Shown here: positions 36,483 to 50,832 of the stretch, piece after piece
Layout of the letters: each line of letters starts with the position of its first letter
Position numbering within the stretch: the stretch's first letter is position 1
Source of the DNA: Clitopilus passeckerianus
Lineage: Eukaryota; Basidiomycota; Agaricomycetes; Agaricales; Entolomataceae
Direction: 5' to 3'
DNA: 64,000 nucleotides
Assembly: GCA_944990035.1 (NCBI GenBank)
Contig: CALYLX010000117.1
Span: forward strand, 248,001 to 312,000
Position numbers and translations under genes: made by a program
Notes under the pieces: model-generated
Seen by the model: only the letters and a program-made list of their open reading frames with translations
What the model was told of the DNA's origin: nothing
Databases searched by the model: none

Positions 36483-38833
36483 ATAGATCTATTGCCTATA
36501 GCCAGCACTGGGGCTGTTGGTAACGTTTAAAGTGGTATATTGAACTGGTAACGTGAAGTCGTGGGGTATAAAGATGCGGTGGGCAATGTCTACAGAAAAA
36601 ACATGCGTTAGCGGTGATCATGGAGAAGGTGTGAAAGCCGCCTCGCGGCAAAGATGATAGATGGTGGCTGGAGACCACCTCGAGGACTTCTGTGGAAACA
36701 TTCCAGTAGCAACAAAGATTGTAATGACTTACTATCTTTAATAGATAATCCGATTCGCTTTAGAATGTTGCTAGACCCGAATTGCGCTGCTATTTGCACG
36801 ATCGCACAAAGATGAAATGAACCGTCCGCTGACCGGGTCTAATGCCTTGCCTTGGGTTCGTGGCTTGATCAGTGTGTCATAAACCGCCAGCGACTGAAAC
36901 TGGTCGTCAATGTCGTCGACACACGGCTATAGCGTCGTCGTCGTCGTCGAAAGGCGAGGGGAACACGGTCCCGTCTGACGTAGAAATGTGACTGGTGTGG
37001 AGGGTGGTGGCCGGGACAAGGCTCGGAACGGATGAGCAAGTCCTTATGCAGAGTCACTCTTGTTCTGGTAACCGTTTCCAGTGATTTCCGCAATGGGTAT
37101 ATGTCGGATATTCAAAAGCCCAGATCTGTCAATGCCGAGCTTCTCGATTTCCAAAAGCTTCATACATTGCTAACATTGACCCCTGATTACATTCAAAACT
37201 GACAAACTACACATCCTTTGCACATCCTTTCCACCATTTCCAACTCCTAACCTTCAGCGACACTGAAAATCCTTTGAATCCGCATCCCCTTATCAGCTCA
37301 CAATGCAAATTTTTAACGAACCCGCCCCACATAACAACCAGGAAAGACCTTTGTATGACGCACTTCAATACATAGTCCTGGGGCATGTTCCGCCATATCG
37401 AACAACCGTACTGACAGGCTACAGGGGTGGGTGTCCAAAAGGTTATATGCTCGTCCAAATATGGCGGACCGGGGATATGTGACATCGGCATCTAACGCAC
37501 CTGCAAAGCTCTGTCTTCAACCACTCGGTCGACCAAGTCACATCTCGGGGCCAGTTCGATAGAAATAGCTTACTGGCCGTTGTAAAACGTGTGTCACAAC
37601 CAAGGTCGGCTTATACCATTCAGAGGCAGGTCTTTTGAATTAGCCAGCCACAATACCTGACGAGGCAGTTGGATCCGTCATCAAATCGAGAACCTCGACA
37701 GAAAAGGTTAGGATGCCCAAATCGCATGGCTCTCTGAAAAGAACGAAGCTGTACTGTTGCCCCATCCAGAGCCATCACATTGTGTAGCTGCGCCTGACAT
37801 CATCCACATCCAAAGAGGCAGATTGAGATGAGCACGCTAATCAGGTGCCGATAGAGAGGGGTTTAAGAGGGTATATCTCCGTATGTTCTCGAAATCAGTA
37901 CCTACTCAAGAACTCGGTCCAAGTAAGTTAGCTCCAGAACCCAGGCAGCCAGATCTTTAGGATTAAAGCACTGGTACAAACGTTTTGACAATGGGCTATC
38001 TCGACAAACGTTGAGAAGAAAGTCATGAGATACTGGAACCGTAGCATCGGTCCGAAAGAAGGGCTGAACGCAGGGATGTCCAAGCCGGATTCCAGAGTTG
38101 GCCAACACGAGCCTGTCACGAGGCACTCGAGAAGGATCAGTAACACCAGCTGACTCAAGATGATGACAAGATAAGGCGGAAGCGAGCAGCAAAAACTTTC
38201 CAGACGAAAATCTGCCAGCCGTATCGCATATCCCATGAGTGACATTGATTGGCCGACGACAGTGAAGACGGGCATCGCATCAAAGTATCGGGTTGAAAGC
38301 TTGGAGCAAGATGGAAGAGATGTCTCGAAGCAAAGTAGTCAAAGCTCCAATGGGGGCAAGATAGCGAGAAGTTACGGCACTGATACGTGGAAAGCCAAGC
38401 GGCGTACATGAGAGCATGCCATATCTCCAGGATATATGCGTGGAATTTCTGATCATTTCGATGCAAGAAGCCCTTCGAACGTCAGATGACACATGGTGCA
38501 AAGGCGACGGCTGTAAGCAGTCTGGAATTCGGCGAAATCAAAGCGCGCATGGTTGTCAAAGATGAGATAGACGCCAGAGACAAGGTTATCAGCAGATAGA
38601 ACATGGATGGATGAGAGGTTATATAGGCCTGAACTCAAACAGTGAATCTGATGCGCCTCCGCAGTGGCGAGCGCGTGGTTGCAACGTGGTTTAGGCAGTC
38701 CTTTGTTTGTTCCTGTTTAATCTCGGTGTGATTGCTCGTGGGAATTCGGTCATCCGTCGGAGACTGAATCGTCATCGCGCATTTTGCTCTCAGACTCATA
38801 CAGACCACTGGACTGGCAAGCAAGGCTCTCAGG
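36483..38833. other. Gene-poor stretch of 2.35 kb
   Basis: No assigned gene. The left part is the upstream region of the giant kinase. On the minus strand one reading frame is open from about 38537 to 37902 except for a single TGA at 38280-38282 (about 210 codons). It includes protein-like text such as HPCVQPFFRTDATVPVSHDF and FNPKDLAAWVLELTYLDRVL. This may be an uncalled spliced gene or a pseudogene. A GTC/GTCG-rich run lies near 36935-36950. The right end is the BYE1-like promoter. Confidence 0.35.
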
Positions 38834-41800
38834 ATGAGCACACGATCTAAAGCAAAGCAGGCCGCCGCCGCTGCAACTTCGGCGAAGTCTACACCATCAA
38901 AAGCAGCTGCAGCAAAACCTGATCAAAAGCCCAAAAGTCGTGGTAGCAAGGCTGATTCTGAGAAGGAAAACGTCAAGACAAAAGCGAAGAGTAATCAAAA
39001 ACCGGCGCCGGCTAAGCGGAAATCTCTGCGTTCTTCTGGGCCCGTCTACTGTACTTGTCAAAAGGGAGATGATGGGACACCCATGGTCCGTTGTGAAGAG
39101 TGTAAACTATGGTGCGCATACGTTATCGAGCATGTCGCTTTGATGTGATTCTTTTACTAATGGCATGATGCAGGTATCACTTCGGTTGCGTCGATGTAAA
39201 TGAAGAAGATGCCAATGATATCCGTATGTCGCAAGATTGCCTTACAAGTGTTCAACGCTGACCATTTTTTCACGATCACAGATATTTACATTTGCCCTGC
39301 CTGTCACCAAGCTTCTGGCCTTCGTACTGTTTGTGAGTATTCAAAGTTCTACTCCTTAGGTAGAATGTTAGCGTTGTTATCCTCCGCCATATTCGTAGTG
39401 CCAGTGGAGAACTATCTTAATGTATTCATTTCGTCTCTACGTAAAGTCCTGCTTGTTATTGGGCAACCCGCCATACCAGTCTTTTGTTCCAAAGACTCGA
39501 TACGGATTCATGGCATCTCTGTCCACAAGAATGCCTATGCAATATGCCAGCGTTTTGTTGAGCAAATCCAAACGGCATTCTTGTGTATTGCGAAGTGGTT
39601 GAAGCCAATGCAGGCGGAGAATATGGCGAAGCGATATCCAGTTTTCTCAACTGCCATTTACAACGTTGATAATTCTTTCCCCGAATCACTTTCATCATTC
39701 CGTGCCGTTGATCAGGGAACTGACTGAACTCTATTTTTCGGGTATCTAGATTACTATGAGGGTCCCGACGCTGTGGAGGAAGTTGCAACAGAGGAAACTC
39801 CTGCTACAGTCCCCGCTCCTGTCCCAGCTGCTCACGCCCCAAAGAAGCAGAAACGAGATAGCCCACCTCCCGAGGTGCCATCCGAGTCCGAAGAAGATCC
39901 ATCAAGTGCTGATGAATATGTCGCCGAAGAAGACCTCAAGGCTCGACCCAAAGCAGCCAACAGAGTGAGCTTTCTCTGTCTCCTTTCTCATCAACCACAG
40001 CTAAGCTTCCACTAGCGTGCCTCTATGCTTGTTGCTGAAGGCTCCGATTCGGAGGCAGACCTATCTGACTCCTCTAAACCCGCAAGGCGGTCTCGTTTCA
40101 AAAAGCGGGACACGCCTCCTGCTACGACGACTAATAAACGTAAAGGCCGCGTGTCGTTATCCCCTCCGCCGAAACGAAAGAAGACAGAGGCTGCTGCTGC
40201 TGCTGCCTCGGTCACGGATGATCCCGCGAGGAAATACTGTCTTAACAAGTTGGAGGAAGTATTTCGAGAGGTGTTTCTTAAGCATCACCATGTACGCTTA
40301 GGGGATCGAGAGACAAATAATCTCGAACCAGAACTTGAGAGTTCTTCGATTCAGAGGCCTTTGGAAGAGTTGTCTGACGACGAACAAGCCGCTTTGGTTG
40401 AAGAGTCAAAGCAGTTCGCTGCGGACTTGGAAGAAGCCGTGTTCAATATTTATTGCGAGCCAGATAAATTTGGTAACAACCATGCGGGACATAAGTACAA
40501 GTAAGCCAACATCATTCTCATACACAGCTCTCTTCTAACACGTCCCACAGAGATCGTTTCCGAATGCTACAGTTTAATCTGAGCAAACCTGATCGTGTTG
40601 TTTTACACCAACGGATAGTTGGGGGATTGCTACCTCCGAAAGAAATAGCAGTGATGTCTTCCACCGATCTTGCGAGCGAGGAGGTGAAACAGTCGATTAA
40701 ACAGGCGGAGCAGGAATCGCTGGAACACTCCATCCTTGTACCGACAACGATTCCGCGCGCTAAAATCACACACAAGGGATTGGAGGATATTGAAGTCGTG
40801 AATGAGACTCCCAGTCAGCAGGATGAACGGTCTCGTCTCGAGCTTGAAGAGAAGCTCGAACGAGAACGTGTCGCTCGTTTGAGAGCACGCCAGCGTTCAC
40901 GCACCGAGTCCATTTCTATGCCTCCTGAATCACCCGTCGTCCCGCAAACGCCTTCGACTTGGGGTGGTCCCCCTCAGCTTCCTCTGCACGTTATGTCCCC
41001 AAGCACGCCCATCGATGCATCCATGCCCCTTCTGCCCATGGCTTCTCCCATATTAGCGGAGCCAGAGATTGACCTCTCGGACTTCATTAACATTGATGAG
41101 GAGCCCTCGTCAAATGTTGAAGCCCCAGTTCAGTCCCAGGCTACTCCTGCCTATGATACGAGCGAAGGCTCCTCAGAGGCGACTGTGGCGCAATCGCACG
41201 ATGAGCCCCCCTCACCCTCAAAGATGTCGCCCGCTGTCTCTTTCGACTTAAGTTCGCTCTGGTCACAAACCCATCCTCTGTCCACTACCCCTCCAAACTC
41301 CCCTCCAGTTGACCGCCGGGCAACTTCAAGTCCTCAATCCGACAAGGACATGTCGATAGATTCCAATGATAACGCGGCGGACGACCAGGACTTTGACATG
41401 TTCTTGGACGATAAACCAGAACCTGCCGACATGTCTGCTGAGGCACAACAAGCCGCACTTGATGCCTTGCCTCAAGTTTGGTCAGGCAAGGTAAGGATTC
41501 CACAAAACTGTCCAGATGACCTGCTGACTCACTTACCTAACAGATTAGCATGCCACTGGACTCGACTATACCACGGGAAACCCCCGTGGTTGCTCGTCAA
41601 GTCGCAGGCAAACACATTCCGAAGGATTCCGGCCGTTGGAAGGTTCTCTTCCCTGCAGAGCTTTTCAATATTGAGGGGCGCGTCCCCATCGAAAATTCGC
41701 AGAAGTTCTTGACGCAAACTCGTTTGGCCAACGTCAAAGAGCTTCTGGCTGTTGCATTCTCGCCAGAAAATCAAGACATTGATGTGGACTTTAGAGTCCT

Positions 41801-42794
41801 CAGCGATTTCTTACTCGCTAAAGGGTTAGTTATTTACATTCGTTTTATTGACTTTTGCTGATGCTGATACAACATTTCTTGCAGACGACACGGCCTGGTC
41901 TTCCCATGGGGAAGCCGTCCAAAGGAACATCACCCTGGACGAGAACTATACATTGTACCTTTGTTATCTAGCGATCCGGTTCCAGAATTCCTTGAACTTC
42001 TCGACGACCTTCGCCTTCCAAAGCTTCGGAAGCACAATCTTCTGATTGGAATTTGGATCCTTAACAAGGGTAGAGTAGTATCACCTCCGCCTGCAGTACC
42101 TAAGCAGATGTCAAACCCATCCTTCCCGCATATACCTTCAATTCCAGCGCATACCCCTACACCGCCTCAAGATTCGACTCAATCGGCTTCGTTCGTTACG
42201 CCAACGCCAATCCCACCCAGCGCTTCTCCTCCAGCGCCTGCTGTCCTTCCGCCAAGCATCGTAGCCGAAGTTGCTTCTTTGACTCCAGAGCAAATTAATA
42301 TGATGATACAAACCCTAAGCAATGGCGGATTTCCCCTTCCAGATGTACCGCCTCAGCCACCATCTGTGCCACCCCCGCCGATTATACCACAAATACCAAC
42401 CTCTCAGGTTCCGGCGCCTCAGGTGGGCATCCCCCCTGTGGCTGTTCCGCCACACCATTGGTCCCCTCCCCCGCCAATGCAGGGTTATGGTCAAATATAT
42501 CCACCCCCGTCAGGTTTCCACGGCGGCTCACATCCGCCACCTCCACCAGCCCACCAAGCTACTCCTCCGTATGTACAACAATACCGTCGAGAATCTTGGG
42601 ATAGACCCAACAGTCAAAGTCCCCCCAGGGAGGGCCGTGGGGATCGTGGTGGCCGTACTTGGAGAGGAAATGGCAGGGGTCGTGGTCGGGGTCGGTTGGG
42701 AACTGGTCAACAGGACCAAAAAGGGCCCGTTGATAATGGATGGCCACGAAAACCTCCCCATGGAGGTTCACCAGGACAGCCCTATAGGTGGTAA
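38834..42794 (+). CDS. BYE1: BYE1-like PHD/TFIIS/SPOC transcription protein
   Basis: About 1,070 residues in nine or so exons. A Lys/Ala-rich basic N-terminus is followed by a PHD finger assembled over three exons (VYCTCQKGDDGTPMVRCEEC, LWYHFGCVD, YICPACHQ; 39046-39320). A TFIIS central-like domain follows (YCLNKLEEVFREVFLKHH; AVFNIYCEPDKFGNNHAGH), which should contact RNA polymerase II. Then comes a long acidic, Ser/Pro-rich linker and a SPOC domain (WSGKISMPLDSTIP through LLIGIWILNKG, about 41480-42070). The C-terminus is proline-rich and then Arg/Gly-rich (GRGDRGGRTWRGNGRGRGRG). Role: binds methylated H3K4 and the polymerase to modulate elongation. The intron between PHD and TFIIS (39333-39749) is 417 nt, far longer than the usual 50-60 nt here. 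Confidence 0.88.
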
Positions 42795-42961
42795 ATTATT
42801 AGATGATTAATGGGTTAGACCTTCAATTTGTGCATTGTGGATAAGAATCATTTTTGTTCTTCGTTTATTTCATGTGTAACACCGTACATTTCGTACTTAT
42901 TATAATAAGATAACCAAATTGCCCCCAGTATTTTTCCTACGAGATTCATCCTGTGTTCCAC

Positions 42962-44547
42962 TTAATCGGTGATCTGGACCTTGATAGCGCCCTGTGTGGG
43001 ATCTGCTGCGACCTCAAATGCCTTCACGGCGTCCTCGAGACTGAAACGGTGGGTGACAAGGGGTTTGAGGTTGATCAGACCGCCAGCGACGAGGCGAATG
43101 GCTTTGGGATACTGTTGAAATACATCAGGGTCGGCCCTTCCGTGCTTGCAATAAAACTCACCTGGTTGCAATAACGGTACTGGAATTGAAGATCGATCTC
43201 GTTGGCGCTGAGGTGCATGAAAGGGAACTAGACCAAATGTCAAATCCACGACTATTATCCATCATAAAGGGATACCGACCGATTGCTCATTCTTTCCAAC
43301 ACCGATGACGAAGACCTTGCCACCAAATTGCATCGACTAGATGGGTGTCAGCATTTGATTAAAAAGTCGAAGATGGGGTTGAGCTCACGTATACAGCAGT
43401 GTGTATACTACTCTCAACTCCGGTGCACTCCAAGGCAACTCGGAGGGGGCCACCAGCTGCCTCTTTAATCTTGTCAGCCTGCTGTTGAGGAGGGAGTCCA
43501 CGCTCAATCAGGACGGTCCGGACGCCAGGGACGAGCTTCTTGGCGAAGTCCAATCGGCTCTGGAAGAGATCAGTGATGATGATAGGCTCGGCACCAGCTG
43601 CACGAGCAGATAGGAGAGATACAAGCCCAATAGGGCCTGCACCACTGGAGAGAGTCAGACTTTCAGCCATATGAAAGGAAGGGGAGGAGCTACCAGATGA
43701 GAGTGGGGTCACCGAGACGAAGTTCAGCACGCTCAATTCCAGCAAGAGCTACAGCGAGGGGCTCGCAGAGAGCTCCCTCCTCGAAGCTGACATTGTCTGG
43801 CAATTTGTGAAGCCACTGAGCAGGGTGGAGATGCCACCTAGTCAAAGTTCCTGAAACGAAATGAGTCCTCAATTTATATCATTTATACCATGAAATACGT
43901 ACCATGGAAGGGAGGGGTGGAGAAGAAGACGACGGTGGGGCAAGCATTATATCTTCCAGTTCGGCAAGCATCACAACCAGGATCTGAGCAAGGGACACCA
44001 GCTTCGATGGCAACTCGATCGCCTACGAGAAATCCAGAAATCAGACCAAAGATAGTAGAACAAGTGACCTAATATTCTTACCGGCTTTCCACTGGGTAAC
44101 ACCCTCGCCGACTTCGACGACTTCACCTGCAGATTCATGGCCTGATCCACACTGATCGGGACGTTTAACGGAGAGATCTTACACAGGCTAGTAAGTCAAA
44201 TTACCTCGTCTTCAACGACCATCGAGTCGCCAATCCTGCCATGCTTCCAGAAGTGGACGTCACTCCTGCAATGATCCCAGCCATGAAGGAAGGAAGGAGG
44301 AAGGTCGAGATCAAACATACCCGCAGATACCAGTAGCACGAACGTGGACTACAACCTGGCCGGGACCAGGCACAGGCTTAGGCTTTTGGACAAGGTGAAC
44401 CTCATGCTTGGGGTTATAGAAGCAAGCAATATTTGCATCTGGGCCTAGCTTTTCCCCGGGTGTCAAAACCTTGAAATCGGGGTGATCGAGCACCTTCTTA
44501 GGGTGGTACAGGGCAGGGTTGCCGGATTCAAGAGAGATGTAGGACAT
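42962..44547 (-). CDS. LAD1: L-arabinitol 4-dehydrogenase
   Basis: About 390 residues, a zinc-dependent medium-chain dehydrogenase that oxidises L-arabinitol to L-xylulose in the fungal pentose pathway. Seen in order: catalytic zinc region [24 protein letters not shown], structural zinc cluster [37 protein letters not shown] (NAD-binding Rossmann fold), [15 protein letters not shown], then [19 protein letters not shown]. The last segment and the ending [17 protein letters not shown] fit L-arabinitol rather than xylitol dehydrogenases, although substrate choice in this family can only be proven by assay. The N-terminus is extended by about 30 residues relative to sorbitol dehydrogenases. Cytosolic, no targeting signal. 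Probably induced by L-arabinose or plant polysaccharide. Confidence 0.88.
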
Positions 44548-44899
44548 GGTGGTGGTAGCTGTTAGAGAGTGGTTGACCGCTTATAGATGTTAATCGCCCG
44601 TTTGTTACTGTGGTTTGCATGGCGATACATCGTAGTAGGGCCTGGTCCAGATGACCGATAGTGCGGTTGCCGTCGGACCGCGGCACCGTGCAAGATTTAT
44701 GACCCCAAATCTCCCCAAATTTCCTCTGGGCGATTTTTTTGCTCATCCGGCCAGGCTTTCGAACTCTAGACTGGGTACTGAGCCACCGACCCTCATTTAT
44801 TCATCGGAATATACTGATACATCTGTAGATAGCAAACACGGAAAAGCACTCGAATAACAAAAGCTGCGAGAACGAGGATCGCGAAAAACCGGGAATAAT
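44548..44899. promoter_or_regulatory. LAD1 promoter and NDR kinase 3' region
   Basis: 352 bp between two minus-strand genes. It contains GC-rich patches (44660-44700) and CCCCAAATCTCCCC-type sequence (44703-44716) that could bind carbon-catabolite repressors, although this is weak evidence. A T7 run lies at 44734-44740. No gene was recognised. Confidence 0.35.
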
Positions 44900-46882
<1,983 letters not shown>

Positions 46883-46976
46883 TGAGAAGGAAAGGCTTCG
46901 TGGTCAAGGATTGATATTGAAGTGCTGAAAGCTGTCTGGGTTCAGGCTCGTGAGGATTATATTTGAAGTACGAGGA

Positions 46977-46982
46977 ACGCGT
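46977..46982. promoter_or_regulatory. MluI cell-cycle box ahead of the COT1-like kinase
   Basis: ACGCGT, palindromic, 95 bp upstream of the kinase start codon at 46882. It matches the core bound by Mbp1/Res-type APSES proteins. Confidence 0.4.
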
Positions 46983-47728
46983 GCATCAACTTCACAATGG
47001 TTGCCCAGGCGTCGTTGCAACCCAATGGAGTTGCCCGTCTTTAATAACACAAAGCCGAGCAAATCTTCTCACCTTCAACTTTAGTGTTTAGTTTGTACGT
47101 CTTTCACTTGAAAAATGATTAGCATGCTGGTCAGGGATTGTGCTACATGCTTCTAGTGCATGTCGACGTCTATCACGCAAGCCAGTTTCTACGTAACTGT
47201 TCGGTCCGATGCAGTCTAAATCTACACATGGCTCGTCTTGCCACCGCAACGGGATCCCGGCAACATCACTTCAATCGCGTGTACAGAAGACACTCGGGTC
47301 ATTTCCTCGTGGAAGCAAATTTTCTGTAATATGTTCTCAAGAGGTCAAGCCTCGATCACCGACGGCGCCACACTTCTAGATGGCCCAGGGTTTTGTCATG
47401 GCCAAACCGGAGACATTGACTGGACTCTCAGAGAATCTGTTCACAACTGGCTGATCGCCAAGCGACAGCGGTGAACATTTGAACAGGTGCTCATCGTCTT
47501 GCCGACATGTTCAATGTTCAACAGTGGCGACCGTACGCAATGAATGGGTAGACCTTTCATTGCCCAAGACAACCCAGCGCCTGGACCTCAAGTGGTCTGA
47601 CCTTACAAGATGTGCTTGAATAGGTTGTAGGGCTACCGTCATCTCCATGTTCGCGAGAAGGGTGCCCCAGTGAACTTGGAATGAGCAGTAGTTATTTTTA
47701 ATGTAGCTGAATGCTGTAAGAGCCCAAG

Positions 47729-47811
47729 ACGCGTGCTAGCGAGTCACGACGCGCCGTGTAAAATGGCGATGGAAATGGACAACCCTAACCCGAGTTCCGC
47801 CACCAACGCGT
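47729..47811. promoter_or_regulatory. Pair of MluI cell-cycle boxes ahead of the MBP1-like gene
   Basis: ACGCGT at 47729-47734 and again at 47806-47811, with ACGCGCC between them at 47749. The second lies 41 bp before the ATG. The gene they precede encodes the factor type that binds this motif, so autoregulation is plausible. Confidence 0.45.
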
Positions 47812-47851
47812 TTCACGTTCTTCCGTTCCCATTATCCATAGCGCGACGCAA

Positions 47852-50700
47852 ATGCAGCCGACTTCAAGGGCGCCTGGAACCTCACAGGCTCCAGTAAAGA
47901 TATACAATGCCGTATATTCTTCCGTACAGGTACTTTTCCCGAGTTTTTGCGACGCGTTGGAGTGCAGTCTGACAACTGCGCGATGTTCAGGTGTACGAAT
48001 GTATGGTTCGAGGCATTGCAGTAATGCGCAGACGCGCCGATTCCTACGTGAACGCGACACAGATACTCAAAGTTGCAGGTGTCGACAAGGGCCGGAGAAC
48101 GAAGATATTAGAGAAGGAGATTTTACCGGGAAAACACGAAATCGTTCAAGGTGGCTACGGCAAGTATCAAGGAACTTGGTACGCGACATTTCACCTTCAT
48201 ACATCCCCTCCTTTACTGATTTGAATTGGTAAGGATACCATTGGAGAAGGGCAGGGAACTCGCTACTCAGTATGGTGTTGCCCCCCTGTTGTCACCGCTG
48301 TTTGATTTCCAACCCTCTATGAACTCGATGGCTCCTCTTCCGGTCACCACCGGGGGAAGAGCATCACCGAGGCCATTATCTGCATCCTCCTCATATTCAA
48401 GCCTGGGACCAAGCAATAATAACTATTCACACTCCCAACAACTGCCGTCGTCTTTGGCGCCACCACCAATCATGCCAGGCTCCGCCCTGCGCTTACTGAA
48501 TCAAGGACGGGCCCAGGGACTCTTCACACCCTCCACTTCGGCGCTACACGCAGCAGCACGAAGCGCCGGTTTTGCTTCCCCTTCCTTTAGCGGCAATGGC
48601 CAAAGCCAACCACTGCCACTGTCCGAGACGCCTCCGCCTGGGGGGAACCTGAAGAGAAATCGCTCTGAAGCTGATGTGGAAACACGTCCCGCAAGCACAT
48701 ATGCGTCTCCTTTTCCTTCATCTTCGCAACCGCTTCCGTTGGATTCAGCTACGGACATCCAAATGACCGATAGATCCCGCCCAGCAACACCTGGTGTACC
48801 CAATGGTGACGATGGGCCTTCGCCCGCGAAGAGAGCCAGGAGGGAGCCGACCCCTCAAGATTCCGGAACTGGGAGGCAGATCCCAAGTAGAAGTCAGGCA
48901 CAGTCTTTGCCGTTCTTCCCCAGACCAGGTTCCCAGGGCGGTGCGATTCCCAATGGCATCTCTCGGCCTCCGAGCTCTCTGTCAGGCAACCCTTCCGCTA
49001 CAGAGCAGCAAGTCGATGTTACCCATGCGAGATTTTCTACAAGGCCATCGACAATGCGTCCGGCTGATCCAGCTGCCCCTCTCCGGGACGGCAGGCGAGC
49101 AGCCGTGGTTGCAGCTATATGCCAGCGCGATGATCCAACCGTAGTCCTCGACCTTGTACGCGAGATATCTCAAGAGCCAGCGCAACACCCGAATCACCCA
49201 CCCGTTCCGAACGAGATTGACATTGACATGATTCTGGACGACTCGGGCCACACCGCTTTGCACATCGCTGCGAGTATAGCGCGTCATCGTATCGTTGAGG
49301 CGCTTCTTGCCCATGGTGCTGATATTCATAGAGGAAACTACCTCGGCGAGACGCCCCTTATTAGGGCTTGTCTTTCGACGCATAATGCGGACCAGCAGAA
49401 TTTCGACCATCTAGTGGCGACTCTGCATCCGTCCATCCGCACCTTGGATACCTCTCGTAAATCTGTTATACACCATATAGTCTCCCTGGCGGGCGTCAGT
49501 GGACGAGCTGCTGCTGCGAGGTATTACCTCGACCAGGTATTCTTCTGGATTGTGAACCATCAAAATGGTGATTTCAAGATTTTGGTGGATTTGCAGGATG
49601 AGCATGGGGATACTGCTTTGAATATCGCGGCGAGGGTTGGGAATAGGAGTTTGGTTAGGACGTTGTTGGATGTTGGCGCGAATAGGATCATGCCAAATAA
49701 GTTAGGGTTGAGGCCTGGGGATTTTGGTGTTGAAACTGAAGTTGGTGGTATTTCTTTTGTACTTGATGAAATCGGTACTGACGACATATTTACAGGAGCT
49801 CAGCGGCGGGCCAAGAGCAGAAGATATATTGGCGAACCTTCGTACTGGACCACCTGCACCTGTGCAGAAGAGCCAAGATGTCATTGCAGGTAATACTTCG
49901 TTATTGATCTCTGCCTTATTCTATTGCTGACCCGCAATGAAGATATGACAGCAATGATACAAAACCTCAGTACCGAGTTCCAAGCTGAAATCAAAGTAAA
50001 GCAGGATTCTCTGGACGTCACTCAGGCACATCTTCGTGCGGCCACTCGCGAACTTTCCGAACAAAGAAAGCAAGTCTCATTATGGCAACAACGTTGCGAG
50101 GAACTCGACCGAGTTAACCAACGCGTACGCAATGTTGAAAAGGCCATACATGAAGAGGATCAGTTCGACTGGACAGGTCGCACGGATCTCAATGGTCAGG
50201 ATGGTAAGGATTCAGCGGGGCCTTCGTTTGCGTATAGAGGTCCAAAATCGACGATGGTGGGAATTGGAGGGTCTGTGGATATTTCGTTCAACGTTGACGC
50301 GGAGCCACCGGTGCCAACGTCGGATTCGTTGGCTAGTTTGATCAGGCTTAGGAGGTTGAGAATGTGGCACCTCAGGATGGAGGAGTTGATGCAGGCGAGG
50401 CTCCAGAATTTGCAAGGAGCAAGTATGGAGAAGGAGTTCCAGTGCAAGAAGATTGTGTCGCTTTGCACCGGGATCCCCATTGACAAGGTTGAGGAGGTGA
50501 GTAGAATGGTCCGTTTCTCTGGAATCACCTCTGATGAGTGGTTTAGATGCTCGAAAATCTTCTCGTTGCTGTTGAGAGTGAAACACAAGTTGTCGACATA
50601 GGAAGGGTTTCTGGCTTCATGCAAAAGGTATTGTCCTGTTAAAGACAGGTCTGAGCTACTTTTAACGGATACAGTACAGGTCCGCGATGGGATAATCTAA
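47852..50700 (+). CDS. MBP1: APSES/ankyrin cell-cycle transcription factor, MBP1-like
   Basis: About 860 residues in seven exons. After a short N-terminus, the APSES DNA-binding domain reads [20 protein letters not shown] and [20 protein letters not shown] (47990-48240), followed by a long Ser/Pro/Gln-rich region. Ankyrin repeats follow ([60 protein letters not shown], 49240-49700). The C-terminus is a coiled coil ([20 protein letters not shown]) and a conserved tail with [20 protein letters not shown]. The last exon adds VRDGII before the stop at 50700. Role: DNA-binding half of the MBF complex controlling G1/S genes, with a Swi6-like partner. Splices used: 47930ish GTACTT, 49770ish, 49890 GTAATA, 50496 GTGAGT, 50628 GTATTG. 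Confidence 0.9.
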
Positions 50701-50832
50701 TTCCTGATTCTGGTTCGCACTGTGGATTTTGGACACCAATGTCGTTATTTAACCGGTGTATTACTATGCTTTTCTTCCCATTGTCCATCTTATGCTGTTC
50801 ATCTGCAATACTACAATTCAATCGACCAGATA

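Larger units (their letters stand above)
46883..47851. promoter_or_regulatory. Divergent promoter of COT1-like kinase and MBP1-like factor
   Basis: 969 bp with no recognised gene. Three exact MluI cell-cycle boxes (ACGCGT) occur at 46977-46982, 47729-47734 and 47806-47811, plus a near match ACGCGCC at 47749-47755. A telomere-repeat-like ACCCTAACCC lies at about 47782-47791. These would suit cell-cycle control of one or both neighbours by an MBF-type factor. Confidence 0.5.

Noticed and set aside
39200..39727. 175-codon frame covering the BYE1 intron
   Set aside because: It runs through splice sites of the PHD exons; the spliced model keeps all zinc ligands, so this is read-through into the long intron.
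44740..44805. tRNA-like sequence on the minus strand: GTGGCTCAGT and GAGTTCGAAAGCC boxes followed by an A run
   Set aside because: The two boxes are only about 12 nt apart, there is no room for an anticodon arm, and the acceptor ends do not pair, so it is not a tRNA gene. A tRNA-derived repeat remains possible but unsupported.
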